From: Bacteroidota bacterium | GTDB lineage: Bacteria > Bacteroidota > Bacteroidia > Bacteroidales > Lentimicrobiaceae | Reading direction: 5' to 3' | Length of the DNA stretch: 5,780 nt | NCBI GenBank assembly: GCA_023428585.1 | Contig: JAEYXG010000334.1 | Span: 1 to 5,780 of the forward strand | Part shown: positions 1-5,780 of the stretch, in pieces | Position numbering within the stretch: the stretch's first letter is position 1 | How the letters are laid out: each line of letters begins with the position of its first letter | Position numbers and translations under genes: made by a program | Notes under the pieces: model-generated | Database searches by the model: none | What the model was told of the DNA's origin: nothing | The model's input: only the letters and a program-made list of their open reading frames with translations

Positions 1-107
1 ATATTCAAATAAAAGCACCGGTAAAGAATTCAGTAAGAACAGCAAAGGAAACGAAACAGCATATAAAGGAATATGTTGCTGAAACGGTTGACAGAATCTA
101 CAGTTAA
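1..107 (+). CDS. C-terminal tail of an unidentified protein (partial, 5' end outside window)
   Basis: Reading the frame that begins at base 3 gives 34 open codons and a TAA stop at 105-107. The encoded tail is rich in Lys, Glu, Val and Ala and looks like a charged, amphipathic helix (it contains KETKQHIKEYVAETVDRIYS at its end). This is the composition of a real protein end rather than of random sequence. Of the other two plus frames, one stops at once and the other gives a low-complexity Lys/Ser/Asn string ending in two Cys. No start codon is needed because the gene would enter from the left. Its stop lies 4 bases before the stop of buk on the other strand, a compact tail-to-tail arrangement. 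I do not recognise the family and assign no function. The main doubt is length: 34 codons can be open by chance. Confidence 0.4.
   Translation, partial: IQIKAPVKNSVRTAKETKQHIKEYVAETVDRIYS
44..81 (-). terminator. Possible weak terminator after buk
   Basis: On the minus strand, 31 bases past the buk stop, CAGCA pairs with TGCTG and TAT pairs with ATA around a 6-base loop, with a 3-base bulge (ACA) on the 5' arm (57-81). The next 13 bases (44-56) read TTTCGTTTCCTTT, a broken T-tract. The hairpin is short and bulged, and it overlaps the likely plus-strand gene tail, so it may be chance. It is the only terminator-like structure seen downstream of the ptb-buk operon within the window. Confidence 0.3.
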
Positions 108-111
108 TCAA

Positions 112-1188
112 CTATTTGTATTCACTAACTTCCATTTCGCCTTTCAGGACCATCAATCCATTAAGAGCGAGTGCACGCATTTCGTCTTCACCGGGGTAAA
201 CATGAACCGGGCCAATTTTATAGACGCGTTCAATCACCTCATTTACGAACCATTTTCCATGAGCAACACCACCAGTGAGGAGTATTGCATCAACATCACC
301 CTTGAGTACTGTACTCATGGCACCAATAGCTTTAGCCACTTGGAATGCCATAGCCTGGAAAATAAATTTGGCATATTCATCACCGGCAATCATACGCTGC
401 TCAACTTCATAGGCACTGTTAGTTCCCAGGAATGCTGACATTCCACCTTTACCCTTGGTCATAAGCAGGAGTTCTTTCTGGGTATACTTGCCACTAAAGC
501 ATGTCCTGATCAAGTCAGCAGCAGGGAGTGTTCCACTGCGTTCAGGAGAAAAGGGGCCTTCGCCATCAAGAGCCTGATTCACATCAACAACCTTACCCTT
601 GTGATGTGCTCCAACACTAATACCACCGCCAAGATGAACAACTATCATGTTCATATCTTCATACTTGCGCATTACCGACTTGGCATGCTGCCTGGCAATG
701 GCTTTTTGGTTCAGGGCATGAAATATTGAAACACGTTTAAACTCAGGATGACCGGAAACCCGGGCCAGAGGTTCAAGTTCATCAACAACTACCGGGTCAG
801 TAATAAACGCACGGACATTGTTAAGGCTCTTTGCAATATCATCGGCAATAAGCCCCCCCAGGTTACTTGCATGTTCCCCCATGGGGCTGTTGCGCAAGTC
901 GGCTTTCATTATTTCATTCACTTCATACACTCCTGATGGGATGGGTTTTACCAATCCTCCGCGGCCAACAATGACTGAAAGTGTACTTAGTTCAATTCCC
1001 GCTTCTTCGAGTTGCTTTAGAATGATTTCTTTTCGAAAACTGTACTGGTCAGTAATCTTTTCAAATCCCGAAAGTTCTTCTGTTGAATGATAAATAGTGC
1101 GGACAAACAAAGGATTAGCACCGCTAAAGACAGCTATTTTGGTGCTGGTAGAACCGGGATTAATTGCCAGTATTCTGATTTCTTCCAT
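112..1188 (-). CDS. buk: Butyrate kinase (short/branched-chain fatty acid kinase)
   Basis: Cytoplasmic kinase of the ASKHA fold (acetokinase family). It transfers phosphate from butyryl phosphate to ADP, giving ATP and butyrate; family members often also accept isobutyrate, valerate or isovalerate. The protein has 358 residues, matching butyrate kinases (about 355) rather than acetate kinases (about 400). Visible motifs in order are the N-terminal phosphate loop NPGSTSTK (10-17), VGRGGL (74-79) with the substrate-site Arg76, TDPVVVDEL (130-138) with Asp131, HLGGGISVG (185-193), the DGEGPFSPERSG block (208-219) with Arg217, the adenosine-site TGGVAHGK (305-312), and YPGEDEM (331-337) with a likely metal-binding Glu334. 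The frame is intact and the key residues are present. It starts at ATG 1186-1188, 22 bases after the ptb stop and without a Shine-Dalgarno sequence, so it is probably the second gene of a ptb-buk transcript. The family is very sure; the preferred acyl chain is not readable from sequence. Confidence 0.96.
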   Translation of the reverse strand: MEEIRILAINPGSTSTKIAVFSGANPLFVRTIYHSTEELSGFEKITDQYSFRKEIILKQLEEAGIELSTLSVIVGRGGLVKPIPSGVYEVNEIMKADLRNSPMGEHASNLGGLIADDIAKSLNNVRAFITDPVVVDELEPLARVSGHPEFKRVSIFHALNQKAIARQHAKSVMRKYEDMNMIVVHLGGGISVGAHHKGKVVDVNQALDGEGPFSPERSGTLPAADLIRTCFSGKYTQKELLLMTKGKGGMSAFLGTNSAYEVEQRMIAGDEYAKFIFQAMAFQVAKAIGAMSTVLKGDVDAILLTGGVAHGKWFVNEVIERVYKIGPVHVYPGEDEMRALALNGLMVLKGEMEVSEYK

Positions 1189-1210
1189 TATAATCGGTAT
1201 TCAGTTTTAT

Positions 1211-2116
1211 TTATTTAGCTATTAGAGCTGCTAAAGCTATACTATATAACTTGGTAAGCGCACTGTCGCCTCTTGATGAGAGAACACAAGGCACGCGGGC
1301 ACCTGCTACAAAAGCACCAAGTTCAGCGCCGGCAAGTTTGGTATTGGTTTTATAGAAAACATTACCGGTTTCAATATTCGGGAAAAGAAGGCAGTCAGCA
1401 TCACCGGCTACAGGTCCAGAAAGTTTTTTAATCTGCGCTGATTCAGGATCAATGGCTGTATCAAGTGCAAGTGGTCCATCAATATAGGCATCTTTGATTT
1501 GTCCACGGTCAGCCATTTTTGCTAGCATTGCCCCTTCAGCACTTGAAGGAATGCCGGCCAGCATTTGTTCGGTGGCAGATATTACTGCAACCTTGGGTTT
1601 AGGTATATCCAATGCAAGGGCGGTATTGATGAGATAATTCACCAATGCAACTTTCTGCTTGAAGTCAGGTAATGGAATAATTGCAACATCGCCAACAATA
1701 AGCAGTTTATGGTATATTGGATTTTCAATAACAGTGACATGGCTTAAAATGGCACCTGGATTCATTAGGCCTTCTTCTTTGTTAAGAATGGCTTTCATGT
1801 ATTTATCGGTACTCACCAAGCCTTTCATAAGTATATTGCCTTCGCCTGCATTAATCAAGCTCACTGCTTTTGCTGCAGCCTTTGCTTCATTGGGCTCATG
1901 AACCATGCGGAACTTACCGGCATCAACATTTAGTTTAGCGCAAACATCACGCATTGTGGCTTCATCACCTACCAAAATGGCTTCAACAATACCCTTGTCA
2001 ACCGCTTCACTCACCGCTTCAATGGTATGTGAATCATTTGCATAGGCAGCAACCAGTTTTTTCTTGCTTTTTGATTTGAGTACATCAAATATCTGCTCCA
2101 GTTTTGTGATTGGCAT
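1211..2116 (-). CDS. ptb: Phosphate butyryltransferase
   Basis: Cytoplasmic phosphate acyltransferase of the PTA/PTB family. It converts butyryl-CoA plus phosphate to butyryl phosphate plus CoA, feeding the kinase encoded just downstream. With the ATG at 2114-2116 the protein is 301 residues, the usual Ptb length. Conserved stretches are LMKGLVSTDKYM (96-107), LSHV (124-127), VGDVAIIPLPDFKQK (141-155), DGPLALDTAI (213-222) and the CoA/phosphate-site region GPVAGDADCLLFPNIETGNV (234-253) followed by YK. The start is chosen because GGAGG sits 5 bases upstream. The same frame stays open to a TTG at 2174-2176, which would add 20 residues, but that extension has a weaker start codon and no ribosome site. 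A promoter with both Bacteroidota elements lies about 75 bases upstream of the ATG. Phosphate acetyltransferase (Pta) is the alternative in this superfamily, but length, motifs and pairing with buk favour Ptb. The substrate may be butyryl-CoA or a branched acyl-CoA. Confidence 0.95.
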   Translation of the reverse strand: MPITKLEQIFDVLKSKSKKKLVAAYANDSHTIEAVSEAVDKGIVEAILVGDEATMRDVCAKLNVDAGKFRMVHEPNEAKAAAKAVSLINAGEGNILMKGLVSTDKYMKAILNKEEGLMNPGAILSHVTVIENPIYHKLLIVGDVAIIPLPDFKQKVALVNYLINTALALDIPKPKVAVISATEQMLAGIPSSAEGAMLAKMADRGQIKDAYIDGPLALDTAIDPESAQIKKLSGPVAGDADCLLFPNIETGNVFYKTNTKLAGAELGAFVAGARVPCVLSSRGDSALTKLYSIALAALIAK

Positions 2117-2121
2117 AGAGT

Positions 2122-2126
2122 CCTCC
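2122..2126 (-). promoter_or_regulatory. Shine-Dalgarno site of ptb
   Basis: The minus strand reads GGAGG, then 5 bases (ACTCT), then the ptb ATG. This perfect site fixes the start at 2116 rather than the upstream TTG at 2176. It stands out because buk and lnt have no such site, in keeping with the usual Bacteroidota habit of A/T-rich leaders. Confidence 0.8.
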
Positions 2127-2192
2127 GTTATTTTGTATGGTGATTTTTGAATATGTTGATAATATGATACTTGCAACGCATGATTCAGGATG

Positions 2193-2224
2193 CAAAAGTA
2201 CCACTCAATACGTACATTACCAAA
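2193..2224 (-). promoter_or_regulatory. Bacteroidota-type promoter for ptb-buk
   Basis: On the minus strand TTTG (2221-2224) is followed after exactly 20 bases by TACTTTTG (2193-2200), matching the Bacteroidota -33/-7 pattern TTTG and TAnnTTTG in both sequence and spacing. Transcription would begin near 2186-2189, giving a leader of about 70 bases before the ptb ATG. This is a consensus match, not a mapped start. Confidence 0.65.
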
Positions 2225-2258
2225 CTTAAAAATGAAGATATAATTACTTTTTATTAAA

Positions 2259-2266
2259 TACCTTTG
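2259..2266 (+). promoter_or_regulatory. Possible -7 box (TACCTTTG) for lnt direction
   Basis: TACCTTTG fits the Bacteroidota -7 element TAnnTTTG perfectly. No TTTG lies at the expected distance upstream (around 2233-2242), so only half of the promoter is seen. If used, it would start transcription about 115 bases before lnt, or just at the small ORF beginning at 2269. A poorer box, TAAATTTA (2375-2382), sits directly before the lnt ATG. Confidence 0.4.
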
Positions 2267-2268
2267 TG

Positions 2269-2364
2269 ATGGAAAGCATAAGAATGCCCCCCATTTATCA
2301 ATTCAACCGGATATGGAAGGTGTACCACTTTTGGTTAAAATTCAATAAGGGAATTGTTTAAAGC
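2269..2364 (+). CDS. Doubtful small ORF, 31 codons
   Basis: An ATG at 2269 opens 31 codons ending at TAA 2362-2364, lying 22 bases before lnt. The product would be basic and aromatic-rich: after MESIRMPPIYQFN it contains WKVYHFWLKFNKG, with two Trp, two Tyr and three Phe. There is no Shine-Dalgarno site, and the ATG begins only 2 bases after the TACCTTTG box, so a transcript from that box would start at or inside the ORF. An upstream in-frame stop lies at 2233-2235. I do not recognise it. It could be a leader peptide, a remnant of a decayed gene, or simply chance in the lnt leader. Confidence 0.15.
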
Positions 2365-2386
2365 ATTAAAAAGTTAAATTTAGCCC

Positions 2387-4021
2387 ATGATTTCAAAAAA
2401 GCTGATACCGTTTTTACCATTTATAAGTGGACTTCTACTGGCACTTTCATGGCCTGAGAGAGGATTGCCATTGTTGCTTTTTATTGCCTTTGTGCCATTA
2501 TTGCTGTTGGAAGATATAAAGCGCAAGGACCCCAAAAGTACCGGGGTTGGCATTTATTGGATGGTATTTCCCGCCTTTCTTATATGGAATGGACTAACAA
2601 TATGGTGGATCTATAATTCCACCCTCTTTGGGGTAGCAGTGGCTATATTGCTAAATACCTTCTGCCAGTCACTTATGTTCTGGTTATTTCATTTCAGCCG
2701 GAAAACCATGAAAAGAGGAAATAATGGGTACCTGGCTCTAATATTTTTCTGGATAACCTTTGAATTCATTCACCACCATTGGGATCTTAATTTCCCATGG
2801 ATGACGCTTGGTAATGGATTTGCTGCATTCCCTCAATGGATACAATGGTATGAATATACCGGTACCTTTGGCGGCTCATTATGGGTACTTATTGTTAATA
2901 TCCTTATCTATAAAGCTCTGCAGTCGATAATTAGCAAGGGTTCGCCAAAATTTGTTTTTCGTGAGTGGGTGATGCCTTTGAGCCTGATAGTGATACCAAT
3001 AGCATTCTCGTATATACAATACTATACGTACACTGAGAAGAGTTTCCCAATAAACGTTGTTTCTGTTCAGCCTAACCTTGATCCTTATGAAGAGCAGTAT
3101 GAATTACCGGCAGAGGAGGTCATTAACAAGGCGGCATCACTGGCATCGCAAAAAGCCGATAGTACCACTGACTTTATTATCTTCCCGGAATCAATGGTAC
3201 AGCCTGACTTCTCCTCCGGAATGATGATTTGGGAGAACGATTTAAGCAATCACCCTACTTTCACCATGTTCCGTTCAAAATTGCTCAAGAGATTTCCTGA
3301 GAGCAGGGTCATTTCAGGGTACTCTACCTATCGCTCTTATGAGGGAGGTGAAGAAATAACCACCACAGCAAGAAAATTCCGGAATGGTGACGGTTATTAT
3401 GATGCCTATAATACGGCAATATTGATATCCAGATCCCCGGAACTGCAATTATCACATAAATCAAGGTTGACCCCGGGGGTTGAAATGATGCCCTTCCCCT
3501 GGTTGCTTAAACCGTTGGGAGGTTTTGCAATAGACCTTGGTGGCACTGTTGGGGCCTTGGGTGTGGATAAGGAACAAATACCATTTAGGATTAATGACAC
3601 CTTATCTATAGCACCAATTATATGCTACGAGTCAGCATATGGTGAATTTGTTAACCGATTTATCAGGAACGGAGCAAATGCAATATTCATAATCACCAAT
3701 GATGGATGGTGGGGCAACTCTCCGGGGCATCGGCAACACATGCTGTTTTCAGTAATTCGTTCTATTGAAACCAGACGCAGCATTGCCCGGTCAGCAAATA
3801 CCGGCATTTCATGTTTTGTCAATCAGAGAGGTGATATTAGCAGTCGCACTGACTATTGGGTACCCGATTCAATAAAAGGCACCATTAATGGAAATGACAA
3901 GATAACCTTTTATGTTCGGTACGGCGATTTTATAGCAAGGGGTTCAGTGCTTGGAGCAGTTCTGTTGTTGATGGTGGTATTGGTGCAGCATTTCAAGCCT
4001 GAAATCAGGAAACGGGATTAA
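2387..4021 (+). CDS. lnt: Apolipoprotein N-acyltransferase
   Basis: Inner-membrane enzyme that makes the last step of lipoprotein maturation: it moves an acyl chain from a phospholipid to the free amino group of the diacylglyceryl-Cys at the lipoprotein N-terminus. The protein has 544 residues (E. coli Lnt 512). Roughly seven hydrophobic segments fill residues 5-212 (about 5-21, 27-41, 55-75, 82-102, 115-128, 160-180, 196-212). A nitrilase-type domain spans about 222-510, and a final membrane helix lies at about 515-534. The catalytic triad is Glu268 (IIFPES), Lys358 (SHKSRLTPGVE) and Cys413 (IICYES); Glu366, Tyr414 and Glu415 match further E. coli active-site residues. NDGWWG (438-443) and SIETRRSIARSANTG (459-473) are family signatures. 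It starts at ATG 2387 with an A/T-rich leader and no Shine-Dalgarno. It stands alone, divergent from ptb-buk and convergent with the receptor gene. The frame is intact, and the identification is firm. Confidence 0.96.
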   Translation: MISKKLIPFLPFISGLLLALSWPERGLPLLLFIAFVPLLLLEDIKRKDPKSTGVGIYWMVFPAFLIWNGLTIWWIYNSTLFGVAVAILLNTFCQSLMFWLFHFSRKTMKRGNNGYLALIFFWITFEFIHHHWDLNFPWMTLGNGFAAFPQWIQWYEYTGTFGGSLWVLIVNILIYKALQSIISKGSPKFVFREWVMPLSLIVIPIAFSYIQYYTYTEKSFPINVVSVQPNLDPYEEQYELPAEEVINKAASLASQKADSTTDFIIFPESMVQPDFSSGMMIWENDLSNHPTFTMFRSKLLKRFPESRVISGYSTYRSYEGGEEITTTARKFRNGDGYYDAYNTAILISRSPELQLSHKSRLTPGVEMMPFPWLLKPLGGFAIDLGGTVGALGVDKEQIPFRINDTLSIAPIICYESAYGEFVNRFIRNGANAIFIITNDGWWGNSPGHRQHMLFSVIRSIETRRSIARSANTGISCFVNQRGDISSRTDYWVPDSIKGTINGNDKITFYVRYGDFIARGSVLGAVLLLMVVLVQHFKPEIRKRD

Positions 4022-4048
4022 ATTATCGATTACGAAATGGAAAGTACT

Positions 4049-4081
4049 ATAAGACATTTTTAACTTCTTTAATGTCCTTAT
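4049..4081. terminator. Imperfect hairpin between convergent lnt and receptor genes
   Basis: ATAAGACATT (4049-4058) pairs with AATGTCCTTAT (4071-4081) across a 12-base T-rich loop, with one unpaired C on the right arm. It lies in the 89-base gap between two convergent stops, where a bidirectional terminator is expected. Neither strand shows a clear T-tract after the stem and the stem is A/T-rich, so termination is an inference from position more than from structure. Confidence 0.35.
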
Positions 4082-4110
4082 ACCACAATAATTCGTGCAA
4101 TTGAGAGGAA

Positions 4111-5780
4111 TCAGATGTGATATTCTATACCTCCCAGGATAAACCGACCAGGACCAACAGCATATTTGCTATCATAGAACTTGATATCGAAGAGATTCTG
4201 GACTCCTACCGAAACCTTGAACTTACCCAGCTCTTTCCATATCTTGATATCAGTAGTAGTATAAGCAGGATACATATCAGAACCAAGTATCTCATCAACA
4301 GTATTCTGGTCATTGATAAACATGGCACCGGTATAACGAATATTAATGCTACCATTAAGGAAGCGGTTGATCATCCTTACGCCGGCAGTTGCAATATGTT
4401 CAGGGACGTCAGTAAAGAACATCCCATCAAGATTGATAGTGTCAGAAGGCATGACAGCCGTATAATTCACAATTTTTGAATGTGCCCATGCGTATGATGC
4501 GCTAAGTAGAATTCCGCTTGTAATAGTATATTGCAGCTCCGTTTCTGCTCCCATAATATTGACATCAGTGATATTATCACGAATGAAGATAGGCCTTTCA
4601 CCAAATCCCATATCAATAGTTTGTCCATTGCTCACATAGTATTGGAAATTCTTGCCTTTTGAGTAATATACCGAAACGGCAAGAGTCAGGTTTTTAAAAG
4701 GAACGAGATCAATGCCTGTTTCAAGGTTATCAAGGTATTCAGGTTCAAGCGAAGGACTGGCTATCTTAAAACCACCTTTTATTCTACCCGAGCGGCACAG
4801 ATATTCCAGCTCAGAAGGCCGGAATCCCCGTGACACCATGGCATAAACGCGGGTATTATCAGTGAATTTATACTGCATGGAAAGCCTGGGACTGAAGGCA
4901 CTCCAATGTTTGACCGGCATTTCAGGAACCTGATAGCCAAACATGAATTCGGTTTCAGAAGAAGGCTCGGTAATGTAAAAAGCTCCATCATAGAAAGTTG
5001 CATTATCATAGCGTAAACCAGCCAGAATCCTGAACTTTTCATTCAACATCCATTCATCCTGAATAAATGCAGAGAAAGTAAATATTTTACCCTGATTATA
5101 CACGATATCCGTTGAAGTGAGATAAACATCCTCGCCATCAACGCTACCCAGCTTCATATCAACACCCATAGTGATATTGTGGCTTCTACCCGGTATGGTC
5201 AAACTATTAAGCCAGCCCATATCTGCACGGGTTGAAAGAACATTGTACCAAGTATAATCATCTTTCCGATATTCATTGACCTTTTTGTAATCTTCATTCT
5301 GGATGTATGCTGATGATCTAATGCTTAAATCATTGAGGGTCCCTTTATAGTTAAGGGTCATACCATAAGAATCATGATCCGTTGTATTGCCTTCGGGTTG
5401 GAAAACCTTTTCGCCGGTTCCACGCCTATCATTATAGTACTTGATTGCCGCCTCCAGATTGTGTTTCTTATTTAGAGAAATACCGGTTCTTATATTTATA
5501 CCGGCTTCCTGCATATTTGATTTGATAATGTAAGGGTTCTCCTTTCTATCAGCCTCCGACTGTGTGATATAGCCATCACTCTTGCGAAATAAAGAATTTA
5601 CACCCCAATAGAACCTGTTGTCCTTTTTACGCAATTGACTGGAACCTGAAGCGCTGAACTTGGCTCCCAATGTGTTAAAAGAACCATATTCGAGCGATGC
5701 TTTCATTTTAAACTTTTCAACCGGAACAGTACTGATAATATTTATTATTCCCCCCATGGCGCTACCACCATAGATAGCAG
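4111..5780 (-). CDS. TonB-dependent outer-membrane receptor (partial, N-terminus outside window)
   Basis: Outer-membrane beta-barrel transporter driven by TonB-ExbBD, importing a ligand such as a ferric siderophore, haem or cobalamin. The frame is open to the right edge: 555 codons are visible, and the ATG at 5755-5757 is internal, because the residues before it complete the plug-end motif AIYGGSAMGGIINIIS. The signal peptide, TonB box and most of the plug are therefore missing. The rest is a barrel of alternating aromatic strands and polar loops. A conserved family block, SRGFRPSELEYL followed by SPSLEPEYLDNLETGID, lies at about visible residues 317-352, and the C-terminal signature is NLFDIKFYDSKYAVGPGR, ending GGIEYHI. 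Barrel size suggests a full length near 700 residues, like siderophore/vitamin receptors and unlike the roughly 1000-residue SusC glycan porters; no susD follows it. The final residue is Ile instead of the usual aromatic. The substrate cannot be assigned, and its promoter lies outside the window. Confidence 0.93.
   Translation of the reverse strand, partial: AIYGGSAMGGIINIISTVPVEKFKMKASLEYGSFNTLGAKFSASGSSQLRKKDNRFYWGVNSLFRKSDGYITQSEADRKENPYIIKSNMQEAGINIRTGISLNKKHNLEAAIKYYNDRRGTGEKVFQPEGNTTDHDSYGMTLNYKGTLNDLSIRSSAYIQNEDYKKVNEYRKDDYTWYNVLSTRADMGWLNSLTIPGRSHNITMGVDMKLGSVDGEDVYLTSTDIVYNQGKIFTFSAFIQDEWMLNEKFRILAGLRYDNATFYDGAFYITEPSSETEFMFGYQVPEMPVKHWSAFSPRLSMQYKFTDNTRVYAMVSRGFRPSELEYLCRSGRIKGGFKIASPSLEPEYLDNLETGIDLVPFKNLTLAVSVYYSKGKNFQYYVSNGQTIDMGFGERPIFIRDNITDVNIMGAETELQYTITSGILLSASYAWAHSKIVNYTAVMPSDTINLDGMFFTDVPEHIATAGVRMINRFLNGSINIRYTGAMFINDQNTVDEILGSDMYPAYTTTDIKIWKELGKFKVSVGVQNLFDIKFYDSKYAVGPGRFILGGIEYHI

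Noticed and set aside
73..438. Plus-strand open frame of 121 codons
   Set aside because: It is antisense to the conserved 3' part of buk, has no ribosome site, and its residue pattern is that of a reverse-complement shadow.
112..1188. Acetate kinase as the identity of the minus-strand kinase
   Set aside because: The protein is about 40 residues shorter than acetate kinases, has the butyrate-kinase motifs (VGRGGL, DGEGPFSPERSG), and is paired with ptb.
2117..2176. 20-residue N-terminal extension of Ptb from a TTG start
   Set aside because: Weak start codon, no ribosome site, and it makes the protein longer than the family, whereas the ATG at 2116 has GGAGG at the right distance.
2315..2333. 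Small hairpin (GAAGGTG / CACTTTT) before lnt, as an attenuator or riboswitch
   Set aside because: Seven pairs including two G-T wobbles with a 3-base loop; no known riboswitch core surrounds it, so chance is the simpler reading.
4117..4479. Plus-strand open frame of 120 codons
   Set aside because: It is antisense to the receptor C-terminus, including its conserved NLFD and PGR region, and looks like a shadow.
5755..5757. ATG as the true start of the receptor gene
   Set aside because: The codons before it continue in frame to the window edge and spell the conserved plug-end motif AIYGGSA, so the ATG is internal.

Overview
The window looks like a piece of a Bacteroidota chromosome, most likely an anaerobic, Bacteroidales-like organism. 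Three things point there. The intergenic region carries promoter elements of the Bacteroidota type (TTTG, about 20 bases, TAnnTTTG). Two of the three genes with a visible start lack a Shine-Dalgarno sequence and have A/T-rich leaders. The gene content also fits: a ptb-buk pair, a long apolipoprotein N-acyltransferase with the GVE form of its third active-site motif, and a TonB-dependent outer-membrane receptor. The species cannot be named from the sequence.

Layout, left to right. Bases 1-107 probably hold the last 34 codons of an unidentified plus-strand gene that enters from outside the window and stops 4 bases short of the next gene's stop codon. Bases 112-2116 (minus) are a two-gene operon read ptb then buk, with a 22-base gap: phosphate butyryltransferase and butyrate kinase. 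Bases 2117-2386 are a divergent control region. It has a good minus-strand promoter for ptb-buk (2193-2224), a strong GGAGG ribosome binding site for ptb (2122-2126), a plus-strand TAnnTTTG box (2259-2266), and a doubtful 31-codon ORF (2269-2364). Bases 2387-4021 (plus) encode Lnt. A short convergent gap (4022-4110) contains an imperfect hairpin. From 4111 to the right edge (minus) lies a TonB-dependent receptor whose signal peptide and most of its plug lie outside the window.

Ptb and Buk work together: Ptb swaps CoA for phosphate on butyryl-CoA (or a branched short acyl-CoA), and Buk uses the acyl phosphate to make ATP and release the free acid, which is substrate-level phosphorylation in fermentation. 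Lnt and the receptor both serve the cell envelope (lipoprotein maturation and outer-membrane uptake), but they are convergent, are not one operon, and have no evident link to the fermentation genes.

I found no CRISPR array, insertion sequence, tRNA, rRNA, phage or defence gene, and no convincing new system. The points worth a second look are modest: the divergent promoter region and its small ORF, the Lnt active-site details, and the likely gene tail at the left edge.
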